Shown piece after piece: positions 1-14,975 of a DNA stretch of 64,000 bases. Made by a program: the position numbers and the translations under genes. Within the stretch, counting starts at the first letter, position 1. Each line of letters starts with the position of its first letter. A model generated the notes under the pieces. That model made no database searches. It saw only the letters and a list, made by a program, of their open reading frames with translations, and was not told the origin of the DNA. The DNA comes from Epiperipatus broadwayi (Eukaryota; Onychophora; Udeonychophora; Euonychophora; Peripatidae), in the NCBI GenBank assembly GCA_028023455.1, contig JAQFVV010013374.1:62001-126000 (forward strand). The letters are read 5' to 3'.

Positions 1-69
1 TAATAGCAAAGCCCACATCAAAATTAATTCTCCACTACTTGTATATAATTCTCTTTAAATCTGATATAC

Positions 70-1066
70 ATAACAACTACATTATTCTTCATGTATAAAG
101 TGTGATAAACAGAGTAGCTAAAATTCAAAAAACATTAATCACAAAAAAGTATTTGCCAAGAACTTTCAGTACCATGTACCAGAATCATGGTGATATATTG
201 GAACTGAATGGTTAATATTCCAGTGCATGCTCAATGGAACACTAGTGTTACACTGATTGATATCATTACAGTGTGCAATGAATCAAATGATAGAAAAAGG
301 AAGTTGAAAGAGGCTTGCTTTATTGTGAAGTTTAAAAACATTATCAATCAGTGTAACACTAATGTTCCACTGACCATGCACTGGAATATTAACCATTCAG
401 TTCCAATATGTTACCATGATTCTGGTACATGGTACCAAAAGCACTTGGCAAATAATGTTTTGGCAATTAAGCTAATGCACATTGAAGATTTAAAATTATA
501 AATGAATATTCTCACTTTTCAAACATGAGATAAAGTCTTTTTGAAAAGTTAAAATGAATCATCCATCCTTTCAACCCAAATGTTTATGTATGGGAAAATC
601 TTAAGCATTTGGAAATGAGAGCATGAAGATGTTAAGCAATCACTTTAGATTACATTTACTATGCCTAAATGAATGGTGCTTGAGAAATGTTTATAATTTA
701 CGATACGTCATTCTTAGGTGAAATTAAATATTTTCAAATGCTTAAGATTTGCCCATATATAAATGTTTGGGTCGAAAAGATAGATGATTCATCCTATCTT
801 TTCAAAAAGACTTTAGCTCATGTTTGGAAAGTGAGAGTATTCATTTATAATTTAAAATCTTCAAAGCATGTTTGCATTAGCTTAATCACTGAATATTACT
901 ATGACAGTTTATAAAAACATAGTGCTATATAAAATAATATCCCATTACAAATAGTTTATTGTGATTAATGTTTTTTTTTAATTTTTGCTAAGCTGTTTAT
1001 CATACTTTATATGTGAAGAATAATTTTCATTATCTGATAGAGTTTTTGTATTATTTATAACAACTA
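70..1066. mobile_element. Compound foldback element with 10-bp flanking repeats
   Basis: Three separate inverted-repeat stems are visible. The outer stem pairs about 80-146 with 957-1025. A first inner hairpin pairs 167-262 with 343-440, and a second pairs about 466-618 with 730-885. Drawn out, this is one closing stem carrying two long hairpins. The 10-mer ATAACAACTA flanks the structure at 70-79 and 1057-1066, which fits a target-site duplication. The left arm starts directly after it, whereas the right arm is followed by about 31 nt of unpaired tail (1026-1056). The short ORFs inside are by-products of the repeat. I do not recognise the family; no transposase is encoded, so it would be non-autonomous. 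Confidence 0.75.
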
Positions 1067-4000
1067 TATATAGATTTGCAATATTAATTGCCTTAATACA
1101 AATTAAACTATAATATGCAAATATATAATAGGTACTATACAAATAAATTAATATAAACTATGTAACCACTTACTTCATTAATAAAGATTGTGTTAAAAAT
1201 ATTTATTACACATGGTTTATATGCCTTTACAATGTTTATTTTTGATTAAATATTATTTCCCAACCTATTGTTTTTGAATTTTTTTTGTCTTGCAAAAGTT
1301 TGATGCCATAAACACATTTTATACTTTCATAGGTTAGTTTAGTAATTTTTTAACCAGGTTCATTTTATTGTAGAAGTAATTTTAATATATTTTCCATGTA
1401 AGCAATTATTAATTTGTTCAAATATTAACATTTTCTAATTTGTACTAGTATTTTTTAACCCTTTTTTACTAATTTATTTTGCTGATGTATCTTTGATATG
1501 TTATTTTAAAAGTAATATTTTTTTATTACGTTAATTTTTAGCGGCTTTTCCTAATTGCTAATATTTTTGAAATTTGATTTCAAAAGTTTGGTTATTTCCT
1601 AATGAAAATTTGTAAAGTATTGTTTTTTGTTATGTTATATTTTAAAAGTAAAATGCTTTGGCATAGTTTTATATATATATACTTATGTTTATTAATGCTT
1701 GCTAAATATTTTTTTGATATTTGATTATTTTTTTTTTGACCACATGATTCACTATTTTTTTTGTCATTTTAAAATACTAGTATTGTTAATATTTGATTTT
1801 GAAAGTTATTTGAATTTTTGGGTCACATCATTACATTTATTTCTATGCATAACTGATAAAGTTTTTTTTAATGAAAATTGTGATTTTTTTTAAAACTGAT
1901 GCGGTTGAAATAACTGGAGCACTCAGTATACTGTCTGCCATCCTTTATCACTTATTTCTGTCAGTGGTAAATAAAATGGCATAGAGTACATTTTAAACTG
2001 GTATTACTATTATTTATTCTTCTAGAAAACATTATAGTAATACATAAATTATTAAGAAAAAAAATCTAATTAATATTTGTATAATCTACTTTAAATAAAC
2101 TTTAAAGTATTTGAAAAATATTCTCATTTTATTAAATTGTTTTAATTTTTAAAAATTAAATGTATAAGACAAATTCCAGATATATAAATATATGTGTGTG
2201 TATAAATAATATTACATCTTGAATATTTCAGCTGTTTATTAAGATTATTAGTGCAAAAAAACAATAATAATTGGATATGAATTTTTAATATAGCATATCC
2301 CATCTTGTAGTTTGGTGCAGTAAATAGAATTTGGAGGTCACAGAATCTATTCTGGTGCTCACGGGTCTGGTGCACCAACTTATTATGAATTCCCCAAAAA
2401 TAAAGCTGTATGATTTTTTTTTTAATTTAATAATCAAAGCCAAGAATAAATTTCAGAGTAATATGATTATAATAAAGAGGATTAGATTAGTTGTTATATA
2501 AAAAATCAAAATCAAACTATTAATTCAACTTTTCATCCATATTTGCAAACGTAAATGAAATTCTAAATTCAAATTTCATATCTTTTCTGTGTTAAAATGA
2601 AAAAAAATCAGAAAAAAAATACACAGATCCTGTTTAATGTTCATTATGATGCTGACTAACTCTTACTAACTGAATTTGTAATTTAAATATATTTAATTTA
2701 TATAAAATAGTATTTTATTTTATATAAATTAAGATGGATGATTAATGATATTTTAATTCATGAAATTTCAAGATAGCAAACATAAACATAACTTATTTAT
2801 ACATTACACATGTAATTACATTCTCAGATATTTACATGTATATATAAATAATCTAAAACTTACCATTGTCCATAGAATGATAACAGCCCTCTGGAGAATT
2901 TTTATCTTAAAAAAATAAAAGTAAAGAGAATAATTAATATTGTAACAATTGATATTACTAAATGTTAATTTATAATCAAACATTTTTTTAAAATATATAT
3001 TGAAGCTATATATATATATATATATATATGCACACATACATATACTTCATTCCCTATGTTAAAAATTATGAACAAAATTTAATTTAATGTTTTAATAATT
3101 TTTTATAAATAAAAATTAAATATCTATTATTAATGCACAGATAAATGTATCTGGAATAATTAATTTTAAAGTTAATTTGTGTTAAAAACAAAATATTTTC
3201 TAAATCTTGTAAAAATAAAAAGATAATTGATTCCAAATTTATTTTAAAAAGTACTTTAAAAACAAAAGGTGCTAAAAGTTGAAATTAATTCTAGGAAATG
3301 TAATTAAAATTCTTGCAAACAGATTGACAGATTAAAATTTAAGGAGATAAATAATTAAAAAAATTTAATGAAAACAAGTGTTGTTATTCCTGTTCAAAAA
3401 CAAGAGCTTGCAAATAGGGTATTGAACAAATAAACTGACCTAAGTGAAAGTAATCCAATAAGTCAGAGGATCCAAACAACAAGAGATGGCTTAGAATTTT
3501 GCAGATAAGATAGCTCTAAATCATATAAACAACGCTGAAACTTATGTTAGTGAATCTTAAATCATCTTTAAAGCTTTTATCTTGAAATCTTTTCATCTTT
3601 ATTTTGCAATTAGCTTTCTGCAATTATTAGTCTGCTTAAAATAATTATTGCCTGCATCCAGGATTCATTATACACTGTTATTCTGCAAGAAAAATAATTA
3701 ATATACTAGTTCCAGCCACATCTACCATGCAAGAGTAGAGAGACCATTATCTGCCTTGCACTGTCAAGCTGGCATAGAGCAGGCTAAAAATCCCATCCTG
3801 AAAAAGAAGACATCAACCACAGAAGAGACCAGCCAAATTATTGCCATTATGAATTAATTTAAAATAAGTAAAAGTCTGATTCCAGTGCTATTGGGTCCAT
3901 TATTAACCCAAAAAGAAATCACTGGTGAATCCCATATTCAAATGTGAATTGTGATTTAAAACTTTCCACCATAGTTATGGTAAAGAATCAACTCCCCAAA

Positions 4001-7000
4001 TACCTAAGGACTGAATATGAACCAAGACAACCAAAAGAATAAGTATAAACTTTAAACTCATATTTAATTGATTAATTGTCTTAGATTTAATGAAATATGT
4101 TAATGAATAGGTATGAAATTAATCTGTTTATGAACAGGTGTGGCAAGAGATGGTAGTTTGTTCTATTTTTATGCCATAATCTAGTCAATTATAAGTGTAT
4201 AAAAATTTCTATAAAGACAATTAGCTTATACTCACAATTTCTTGCCATACTGTTAAATGTTGGTATGTTAATCAGTTATTTTCACTTTATTTATTTAATA
4301 ATATATTAAATCAGTAAAATTTTAAATTATTAAATGGGAGTCAATCCTGCTGCATAAGAATGCTAGATTAGGTTCTGTTAAATAGATATCAGTTTTAGCT
4401 AACTAGTCTTGTATTTGAATTATTAACATTGATAAGAATGTATGGTTGTTGATCATCAATTTGGGTGATTCTTATTCTTATGTAATGCATTAGTATTATA
4501 TAGTTGTAACATCATTTGTGACTCCTAATCCCTTACAATCATTATCTTATTTAAATAGTGATGTATGGTAGATGATCAATTCCTACCATGTGTCATCTAT
4601 TTTACTTCATATGTTATAGTGATACATACATGATTGCTCATCACTGTATGCTATACATGCACTAGAAGATTAATTCCTACAGTAGGTATACAATTATCAC
4701 ATACATTTGCTCTTATATAGATACCATTGTAGTACAGATGTGATTTCCTGTATTTTACAATTATTTTCTTATTTATTGCATACTAATATCATAGCGTGGA
4801 TTTGATTGCAGCAGTCAATTAGTAAGATAATTCTTAATTTATAAGCTAGTATTATCATCATTAAACATGATCAGTTAGCCTACATACAGGGCATAAGAGA
4901 GTTGAGAGCTGATAGCTGTCTGTGCAATCAATTGGAATACATTCAAATAATTAATGTGAATAATAGTCTAAGTTAATGACTATCAGTCATTTGTTTCAAA
5001 GCTTTATACCACTGTATACTATATCTGTGCATAAGTTAAATTAAACTAATAATAAAATTAGAAAGATTTATACACCATGAATTAAGGTATAAATTAAATA
5101 ACTAAAGTCATGCCAATGTATGTTTTGTGTTGAATATACATAAATAAATAATGATGTCTCATTATTTTTGGCAGTTTGTAATCTTTATTTGCAGTCAATA
5201 TCTATAATAATATGTTTGAGAGTCTCTTTCTTTTTTCCTTACCTTAGTAGGGTATAAAAAAAGTTGTTATTTCTGTGATGTCACAATGTGGATTGCCTTG
5301 GATGATTTGCACATGGGTTATGCGAATCTGAGAGTTACAGTATGTGAAAGTATAGAATTGACGAGATAAGATAACACTTATAAAACTTGTTTTCAAATTG
5401 TTAAAACCTTATTTGCAACAAATGTAAAGTGATATATATTTATAATTTAGTTATAACACTAATGTGTATTATGAAAGACAAAGTACAATGAAAACATAAA
5501 ATGCAACATATCCATCTATGACTTACATAAATCTCAAAATATACATTACTTTTTATGCTTACTTTTAATAAATACTTTTAAAAACAATAATTAATTTCAT
5601 TTACTTTTTTCCAGTGTCATGTAGTGTATGTAAGTCGAAATATTTCTTAAAAGTAATAGAAACTCAAAACTATTATGTGCATATCTCTTACATTCGTGCT
5701 AATCAACGTTGTACTTTCTTATGTTTATATCCAGCATTCTTTTTCTAACTCTTTTATCTTTTTAAGCTAATAACTTTCTAATCAAAAACACATTAAAATT
5801 TTAAAACAATGCCACTTTCTTTTATAGTTATATTTTGTTGGAAAATGCTACCTTATCCAAAGTGAAAAATATAACTGTAGTTGATTAAAGAAAAATCAAT
5901 GATAATATGATTATTGACTTATCAGATCTATGTACTATACAAATAAGTTAGTGGTTTGATTTAAATTTTTTAAATTTCACTTTGTTGAAGATCATAAAAT
6001 GAAATTCTATACATAATTAATATCTTGTGATGCATTTACTTTTGAAACTAAATATTAAAAAATTGTTTGATCCCAAGCCACGACTTTCTCTTCTTACATT
6101 TATCATTTGCTCTAAGAGCATAAAATCATTCTATTTATTTTACTGGCATCTATTATAAGTCTTTGTAATCAATGGAATTTAGATGGTAATGCAATTATAT
6201 ATGACACAGCTAACATATGTATGAAGAGACTGTATTGGGATAAAATATACATGGGATTGTTGTTTATTTTATATTAGGTAGTAATAAATTATATTAATGT
6301 ATAAATGCATTAAGAGAGCTGAAATAATCTTCTCATTTACTACTCTTAACACTGCATTTACTATTATTGTAAATTTAATTTAGCATTTACAATAGTTACT
6401 AATTCGGTAAAATTTAAAATGAGACTATCATAATACATGTACTATATTCAGTTTCAACACAATTTAATATTTTAATCTATGCTAATGTGCCTTACTGAAT
6501 GTGTTTAAACTATTATAATAAAAGTACAAATAAAAAATATGATGTTTATAACAGAATTTATATCATTCAATTTTGTTTAATTATCATATTGTATAGAAAT
6601 TTCTTTGGAAATATGTTTTCACATTGGTGTTAAATATTTTTTATAATATTAGCCTTTACCTTTCTGATTACTGCTCTTTTATTATAATAATTGAATGCTA
6701 GCCATATTTAATACAAAATATATACATAATAGTGTTTATCTCTTCAGAATAGCTATGTTTTGTATCTTTAATTGATTAAAACCAACAAAAAAATTTTTTC
6801 TTTCTAATATAATTTATTTTCTCGAATCAGGTTTAAATTTTTGCTAAGTTGTATGTTGTTTTTAAATCAAAATGTATTAAGCATAATACAGTTAAAGCAA
6901 CATTCACATCAATGTTATATCATTAAACTATGAGTTTCTTCTATACATAAAATCTAAGTTTATACTACTTTAATAAATTAAATTTAAATTTAATTGTTAA

Positions 7001-7309
7001 ATTGTCATTGGATAATTTAATGCTAGATTTGATAAATGATTTAAAATTAAAAGTGGTGGGAATAAATTTTCTTAAAAGAAAACACAGCTGTCTGGAGTTT
7101 GCAGAGAAAAATTGTATATTATGATTTTTTTCCTTTAAAAAATGCAGCAGACATAAACATGGAAAGATTCAAATAAAGGTTTGGAAGAATTAAATCGTAT
7201 GTTTATTAATATAAAATATGTATTTCAAGATTGTAATCTTCTTTATAGATTTAACATAGAAAAAAATTATTGATTAGTGAGTTGTTGGATATGTGTTCAT
7301 GTAAATCTA
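1067..7309. other. Gene-free AT-rich DNA
   Basis: No supported gene. ORFs are short, low in complexity and without recognisable motifs. A small imperfect hairpin lies at about 1936-1981. Slightly more complex unique sequence at 3690-4000 and 4360-5040 gave no identifiable coding frame; it could be very old repeat DNA. Confidence 0.6.
3006..3029. repeat. (TA)n microsatellite
   Basis: An uninterrupted TA dinucleotide run followed by a short degenerate CA/TA stretch. Confidence 0.9.
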
Positions 7310-8965
7310 GAAAGACAAAAATTACTAAAAGAAATATATATTCACAGTTGATATTCTTAACTTTCAGAAACATTCCAATGTATTTAAAAAGAATTTAAAT
7401 TAATATTTAGAATTGTGAAATGGGAGGAAAAGGAATTAATAACTGATATAAGAGAATACAATTGTGAATTTGCAAGAAAATTTATAGAAGAGAATATAGT
7501 TTCAAAAGTGCAAAACAACATTTTGGTAATGGTAGGAAACTTATTTCTGCAATAAGAAAAAATGGACTACAGCTAAAAACGGAGATGGTATTATAAAATA
7601 TGTGGAGGAGTTTCTAGCAATAGAGAAAATAAAGTATCCCCAACAAAGATTACTACTTCTGAACTGCCCAGCACTTTAAATAAAGAAATGGGACATAAAG
7701 TTAAATCTATGAAGGGTAAATCTCCCAGAAATGCTGGAATTATAATTGATATATTAAAAAAAGCAAGTAAAATAATAGAAAAATTATTTACAATGTTATA
7801 TATCTAATGTCTAAATGATTTGAAGAAAGAAGATATTAAAAATTATACACTTATCAGTCTTTTATTAATTATCAAAACATCATATGATTATCATTTCGTA
7901 AACTTGGTGGCACTACTGTATGGAGAATTTGGTGCTCTTATTTTGGATTAATTCTATGCAGATTTTTTAACCAAGATAATTACAACTTGTTTACAATGAA
8001 CTTTGAGTTTTAATGAACCAAAAATTAAACTGAATTTAAAAGTAGTTTTAGCATAGTGAATCACATCCATGTATTGAAAGAAATTATAAAAAAGATCAAT
8101 ACATTATGTTCATAAATAATCAAAGGATATTTGATTTTATAAGCATTTTTTACAGTGATTAAATCAGATTAGGTGTATTCAAGATAACTCTTTTGACATT
8201 AGTTTTATAATAAGTTTTTCGTGTATTAAAATAAAAAGCTAAAGAAGTAAAAGTAAATAGGAATTATTGGTCATTTACATTTTGCAGGTGATATAATTAA
8301 TTTTATAATACATCAGAGTTTCAGAAAACACTGCAAAATTAGATGAATATTAAAAAGACTAAAGTAATGTTCGATTGATTTTTTTTTCAAAAAAAGAAAA
8401 TAAAGTTTGATAGTAATGAAATAGAAAAAGTTAATAATTACAAATATCCTAATCAGGATATAAATACAGATGAGAATATAATGGATGAAATAAATCATAG
8501 AATTAATTTGTATGAAATGTTTTTGGCAGAAATAACTCAATATTAAAAAGAAATATGCTAATGTGTTTGAAAAAGAATGCATTTTATCATATTTTACTTT
8601 TGGCTTTGAGACTTAAACACTTAGCAAAAAAGCAATACAGAGACATTACACTACTCAACAAAGTATGATAAGATGTATGGTAGAAGTAACAAGAAGAGTC
8701 AAAATACACAGGTGAAAGAACAACCAGGTATTACTGATGCCATTGAAAGAATTAAGAGACTGAAGTGGATTTGATTTGAACATATTCATAGGACAGATAA
8801 TAATACATTGGCAATTGAAATTTTGAAAAGAAATTACATGAGATTGTAAAAGATCTAGAAAAAGTCTAAAGAATGAATGGATAAAATAAGGAAATTTGCT
8901 AAAGTGATATGGAGAATAGAGCCAATATTTTGGGAGAAATAATGGTTGAAAGTTATGAATATAAA
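7310..8965 (+). pseudogene. Decayed RTE/BovB-type LINE, reverse transcriptase to 3' end
   Basis: Reading across frames gives the ordered landmarks of an RTE-class reverse transcriptase. These are an ITDIREYN-like block (about 7430), a KSPRNAG block in place of the usual K-S-P-G-x-D-G (about 7720), a KNYTLISLL block in place of N-Y-R-P-I-S-L-L (about 7840), and an SSFSIVNHIHVLKEI block in place of the A-F-D-S-V motif (about 8040). FAGDII stands in place of F-A-D-D (about 8284), so one catalytic aspartate is lost, and NIKKTKVMF follows at about 8350. The C-terminal part (8650-8940) keeps the typical sequence up to FAKVIWRIEPIFWEK. Many stops and frameshifts make it inactive. The minus-strand ORFs here are shadows. 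Confidence 0.8.
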
Positions 8966-10559
8966 TTGAGTGCAACAATATTCAATAACAAATACAAACA
9001 TAGTTAATTCCAATAAAAACATGATTAATTCTGCCTCCAAGCTATCTGCAGCACCATGTTTAAATAAATACATGTATTACATAGCAATATAGTTTAGCTC
9101 TTTATCACAAAAGTCATATCTGAAACATAATATGAAATATGATGGTGTGTTTCATACATCTATAAATCATTTTTAATATTCTCTCTTCCATCACAAAATT
9201 TTGCAAAATACTTGGAAACTTTCTTGTGACTTTTGGTTTCAATGTCATATACAGTTTAAATCATTTCAAATGACTCAATGGTAGTTTTGCCCAATTATTA
9301 AAATAAAATCTAATGTTAACATGTTCTTCAATGCAGATAAGAATATAAATATATCACATTTCATGATGTTAACTCCTGATATTTTGTTGTAAATATCTAA
9401 ACTATTTTCCTACATAGCACATGGAATGTTTCAAAAAAAGCATTTCTGGCAGCATGCAGAAAGAAGCAGTTACCTTTCCACTGGAACATATTGTATAGAT
9501 TAATAACTATTCTTGAAATATTAACTGAAATAATATTAAGGTCTCTCTGACCAATAGAGTGAACTGGAATGCATTTGTATTTACAGAAAACCAAACCTCT
9601 GAAAGAATTTGCTCTTGTCTTTTTAGTTAGTTCTCTCATTGACTTGGTTTGTTTATGCTGATTTTATATCTGAGCCTTAAATCACAATGTAGCTTTTTTA
9701 CCTAAGTCAAAGACTTCCAGTTCATCACCAGTAATAAAGTATTTTTCCACAAGTATTTCTAATGTGATTCTGGAATATAAAAAGGTTTTACAAGATTAAT
9801 ATTAATAATTCTTTAGCAAATTTTTAAAGAACAATTTAAGTCAAGATCTTTTTACCTTTTAAAATGTTTTGTCATGTGTAGTCAAATGTGTCATTTATCA
9901 TTGTTAATATTATATTAGTAATAGATTGATATTCTATATAAATTATATAAAATCTTACTAATAAACACTATTTATATATTATAACAGGACTGTTATATGG
10001 CACACAATAATATCATGTATGTGCACATATATATTGTAATGATATATAAATATGCTGTTACATTAATTTAAAATAAAAACTAAGTTCGCAAATAAAAATA
10101 AATTTATTAAAAATCTAAAAGCTAAAAAAAATTAAAGAGTTGTTAAACGTGTATATTTGCACAGATGCAAAACTTTAAAAATATATTTTTTTAATAAATA
10201 AAAGTATTTGAACATACTTTGTTATAAAAAAGTACAAGATTTAAAGATAAAAGATTTTTGTAAATGGAAATGATTGTTTTATAAATTAATTGAAAAGCAA
10301 GCTAGCCCTTGGGGCTCTTGTATAATTAAAAAGTCTGATGAAAGATAGATGAGAAAATAAAGAAATTAGCTTGACCAATGGAAGCACCAAGCCTCAGCTC
10401 AGACCCTAATGAAAATGATGGATTAGTGACATTTGTTTGTTGAATCTGTGTGGATGATATAAAAAAAATATATTGAAATTAAGGACAGTTCCAACTTTTT
10501 TGTGTTTGAGAGGTGTGATAGGATGCACATATCACACTTTCTATTTTAAAAAAATGAAG
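8966..10559. other. Gene-free AT-rich DNA
   Basis: No supported gene, RNA or structured repeat. The small minus-strand ORF at 9397-9639 has no recognisable domain. Confidence 0.55.
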
Positions 10560-10690
10560 TGACTGTAATACCGGAATGGAACCAGCCAATTCCACCTCCA
10601 GAACATCGGATCGGTCTTCCAATGTAGACATCGTGGGAATTAAAACCAGGAACCTAGACTCTTCTACCGTGAGCTATGAACTTTACAAAT
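10560..10690 (-). mobile_element. tRNA-derived SINE-like fragment
   Basis: Read on the minus strand, the segment starts with a tRNA-like head. An A-box-like TAGCTCACGGTAGA (about 10655-10670) is followed about 29 nt later by a B-box-like GGTTTTAATTCC. The body that follows is GC-richer than the surroundings. There is no paired acceptor stem, so it is a SINE head or tRNA pseudogene and not a working tRNA. The body family is not recognised. Confidence 0.45.
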
Positions 10691-13640
10691 TAACAAAAAA
10701 AAGTAATTAAGAACTTTCATCAATTTTTTTTTTAAGATTCAGCTAATCTAAATGTTAAAATGAACTCTTACTTGATTTTCAAATTGATAATTAATGTTTA
10801 AATTATATATATTTGAGTTTGCTAAAAAAAAATCATTTCCATTTTTTTTTTATTTTTCTATTAATATTTATTTGTATAAATTATTTAAATGCATGAAATT
10901 TAAGTTGGATATGGATGTTGCATGGATTTGTTAGCAGTTAATTATGTTGTGGTTTTCATAGTCATCAATGTCAATGTGGCATCTTATGATAAATGCCATT
11001 GGGTTTCTTGTTTTCCCTCTGCAATTGACATTATCAATGACTTTGTATTTTGATCAGTTATGTTTATTTTGAAATGTTTTTAACCGTGGAATCTATGCAG
11101 CCGATCTATACTCAACATTATAAAACAAATTTTATTAAATTCAACTGTGCGAACGTATATAAATGTTAAATTTAAGTCAGGCATGAATGGCTATATAGAT
11201 TTGTAAAGTTATATATAGTTTAAGGGAGGGTAATCTTAGGTTATTTGTTTCATAGCTAAATTGGGTCAATGGATTGGATGTATTGATGTAATTAGTAAAT
11301 GTAGCATGAGATCCACTATGGGCAGGATTGCATATATACACCACACCCCCCCTGTTTGCCTATGGAATTGGATAGTAAGACAAAAGACACGGTCCATTCC
11401 TATGGAGTTTTTTGTTTATTGTTCTCACCAACAGATATAGAATTCCTGTTTGGTTGAGAGACAATGTCTTCTCTAACTCTACTTACTGCTCAGATGTACA
11501 TTCCTGACAGTACAGTATTTTGTGCTGTTGTATTCATGCTGCATTGAATACATCAATGTATCAGATGGATTGACGCTGGTTTGACTGCAAACTTTTGGCC
11601 TAAGGTTAAATAAGGGATAGAATATTTTCTTTTCAAATGCAAATCTATGTAGTTTATTCATAATCGACAATCTTAAAATAGGTATAAATTTCATCTGTGT
11701 GGATGATTTAAAATCTAAACATAATAATTTAAATTAAAAGTTAATATTAAAATCTAAATAATAAATGTTATTCCTCAAATTCTAAAATGATTATATATGT
11801 GTGTAAATAAATGTTGTTTGTGTATTAATTACTGGCAGTGGCTTATTTTATTCTTTGTTTAATATTAAAAATAGTCTTAGATAAGAATTTATAAATATAA
11901 ATCTCTGCTACTCTGCTGAGCTAGTGACAATGGGCTAACGATCGGAATCAACCAATATAAATTTTTTTTACTTGCGTATCTGCCTACTATATAAATTTTC
12001 TAGGTTCAAATACCTAGTGGAGCCCTGTAGTGCAGATTACATCAAGTCACATATCTCCCTGATCGTTATAATATATAAAATTAAAAGAAAAAGTAGAAAT
12101 AAACACAGACATAAATTTATAAATATTTTTCTACATTATCCTGGAATAATAAAGGCTTCAATAACTCAGAATTTAAAATAAAAGTCTATTATGAAATAAA
12201 GATTTTAAAAGGTCTAATAAAAATTTATATTTTTATTCTAATTTTGAAATTTAAAAAAAAAAAGTGTGTTTTATGTTTGAAATAGAATTGATAATTGTAA
12301 ATCTTTCTATTAGCTATTTTTTTTTAAACATCTTTTAATTAAAACTTGTATAAAATATCTTTTTTAATTTATTCTTGTATGCATTTCACTATCTAAGCAA
12401 AAACATATAGATCACACTTTTGATAAAATTGCAAAGTTGCTTACAAAAGTAGCTTTTAATTAAAAAGAATTTAAAAGGATTAGTGATCTTTTTGAAATGA
12501 TAAGAAAAAAAAGTCATTAACTTTTTATCACCTGACCCAATCAAGATTATAAAAAGATTGAAAACAGATATGTTCAGTTTCACTTGTAGTTTTTGTAACA
12601 GCTGACCAGAAGAGTCTGATTTTAATATTTTAAGCAGGTGGCCAAATTGGCCAGCTGCAAAGTTTGGATATTAATTTTTTTAAGACAGTTCTTGTTTTTA
12701 TATTTTTTGTAAAGCAGTTGGTTTATAGCTAGCTGCAAAATTGGCTAAAATATTTTGTGAAGAGTTGGTAACTAGCAGAGAATGGTAATAGTAAAGCTAA
12801 CTGAAGAGCTGGAGAGTTATAAAAAAGAGCTTCTATAAAGATCATAGGGAGTACAGGTTCAGTAGCTGCCCTATAGTTTACTGTAGAGTTTTGATTCATG
12901 AAGACTTGGTCAACTCCAAATGGATCAACTAGCTGCTTAAATATGTTCTATAAGACATTTTGTCAATCCTGAACAGAAGGAAATTCATGTCATGCCAACA
13001 AATAACCTGACTTCTATCTCTTCTTCATGCTGACAATTGCCTGGAATTTTCTGATGATGATAACAAACAATTACAAAAACCAAGCTTACCAAGAAAAAGC
13101 TTGAAGAAATTGGTATATGTATGCTTCTGTTTATCTAGACATGCAATGAACCACATACAGACATGTTGCATGTATATAAAGTAAGTTATTTTATTTCAAT
13201 ATTCTTTGGTCTGAAATAATATTTTAAAAAATTAGAGATATAATATAGAACAGTATTATCTTAAATTGTTTAAACTCTATATTTATTTACAAAAAGAGTA
13301 ATGCAAATAAATAACTCTGCTTGGATTAAAAAAATCTAAGAGTAAGAATTAACATTTAAAAGATATTTTAAAATCTTTTAAAGGTACCATAACTATAGAC
13401 AGAAAGAATTATGTTTTGAAAGAAAAAACAGATTTCAAAAATCCTTTAGACTAAAGGGAAAAAAGAAAGACATTTTGAATTTAAAATCCTGTCCATAATT
13501 AATCAATCAAAACAATTACCTGAAAAAAGTTTTATGAAAGTGTTTATAATTAATTTATATCATCTATATTTTTATTTATACATGTTATATGTGTGCATTT
13601 GTATAAAAAATAATTTTAATAACTTTATTTTGACAAAATG
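10691..13640. other. Gene-free AT-rich DNA
   Basis: No supported gene. A B-box-like GGTTCAAATACC occurs near 12003, but I could not pair it with a clear A box. The 12600-13160 stretch is more complex, with scattered AGCTGCAAA-type repeats, but shows no long reading frame or family motif. Confidence 0.5.
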
Positions 13641-13659
13641 AAATATAAAATAGGTAAAA

Positions 13660-13960
13660 GTCAGTCTCTGTATATAACACACACATGTATGTAAATATTT
13701 AATCATTTATTGTATATCAATTCAAATATGTCCATTTCTAAATTACATGCACACATGTGTATGTGTGTATATAACACGTAAAATTTAATCATTTTTGTTC
13801 TTACTGAATATCAATTGAAATATAGTAATTGTATGTTATAAATCTTATGCCTGTGCACATATATATGTAAACCACCTTGTAATAACTTGAATTTTACATT
13901 AATCACATATATGTAAATCACAGCATGATAATTTGTTATTATTGTATGCCAATCAAAATC
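13660..13960. repeat. Degenerate ~100-bp tandem repeat
   Basis: Three diverged copies of a unit containing a CACATGTATGTAAAT-like part followed by TTTAATCATTT and TATCAATTNAAAT blocks start near 13675, 13765 and 13900. Confidence 0.5.
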
Positions 13961-14975
13961 AGACGGCTTAATTTATATGCATATGCCTTGTCCTAGATCT
14001 TAATATCATTTTTTATTTTATTGTTAATAAACTTGTGTTCAATTATGAAAATTATTACAGTGGTTCTAAATATTTTCAGAATATCTGTTTTCATCATCTC
14101 TTGGTCAAATATGATAATAGAGAATGGGTTATTCTGATCTAGATTCATATAATAATGGCTGATATATAAATGGGAGTGTATATTAGTGCTTTTGGGGCAT
14201 CCAGCAATGATCAATCATCATAATCCTGGTTTGCACATAAGATTATATTCTTTAAAGCTCTGCATTACACTCATTTTAGTTTACTCTTATTAGAAGTTAA
14301 GTTTATAGTTAGCCAGTACAAGTGCCCAGGGCATTGATGATGATCAGCATGTTTTAATGTTCCAGCATTATTGTTTTTCTGATTTTTTATTATGTATTCT
14401 GGTGAATGAACACTTTGTTTGTGCCTCCAAATTAATGGTTAAATAATTGCCCCAAGATGACAATAGCTCAAGAGTTAGCCTGGTCTCCAGCAGACTCATT
14501 TTCAATCTAGTCACCAGACTGACTATTGATTTATATTTTTATTGTTCAAATTTAGTCACAAGATTGACTGTTGATTTGCTATTGATTTATTTATTTGATT
14601 GTTGATCATTCATGAAGATGAATGTTTATTTCTTTTGAGTATTACTTACTTTTACTTTATAATGCTGGTTGATGAATAATTATGCTTATGATTGCTCTAG
14701 AGAGTTAACTAATCTCTTATGATCTGAGTTAGTTGACTGATCTCCCAAAGATTTCTATTGATCTCATGCTCTCTTAAATATATAAAATTGCTTATATATT
14801 TTTTGTATGTTGAACATTTTTAATAATCATCTTGCTTAAATATTATATTTTTATTAAAATTTAGATTTTGTTTACTTATTTGAATGATTTACCATCCAAT
14901 AACATTCCATCACTCCACATACAACCTTCCTTTTCTTTCACTAAACCCCCCATCCTGTTATTATATCTATAAAAC
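13961..14975. other. Gene-free AT-rich DNA with a short direct repeat
   Basis: No gene. A phrase like TAGTCACCAGACTGACTATTG occurs twice in diverged form near 14510 and 14555. Nothing else is recognisable. Confidence 0.5.

Noticed and set aside
12600-13160. Possible host exon in a slightly less AT-rich region
   Set aside because: No open frame of useful length with splice signals and no recognisable peptide motif.
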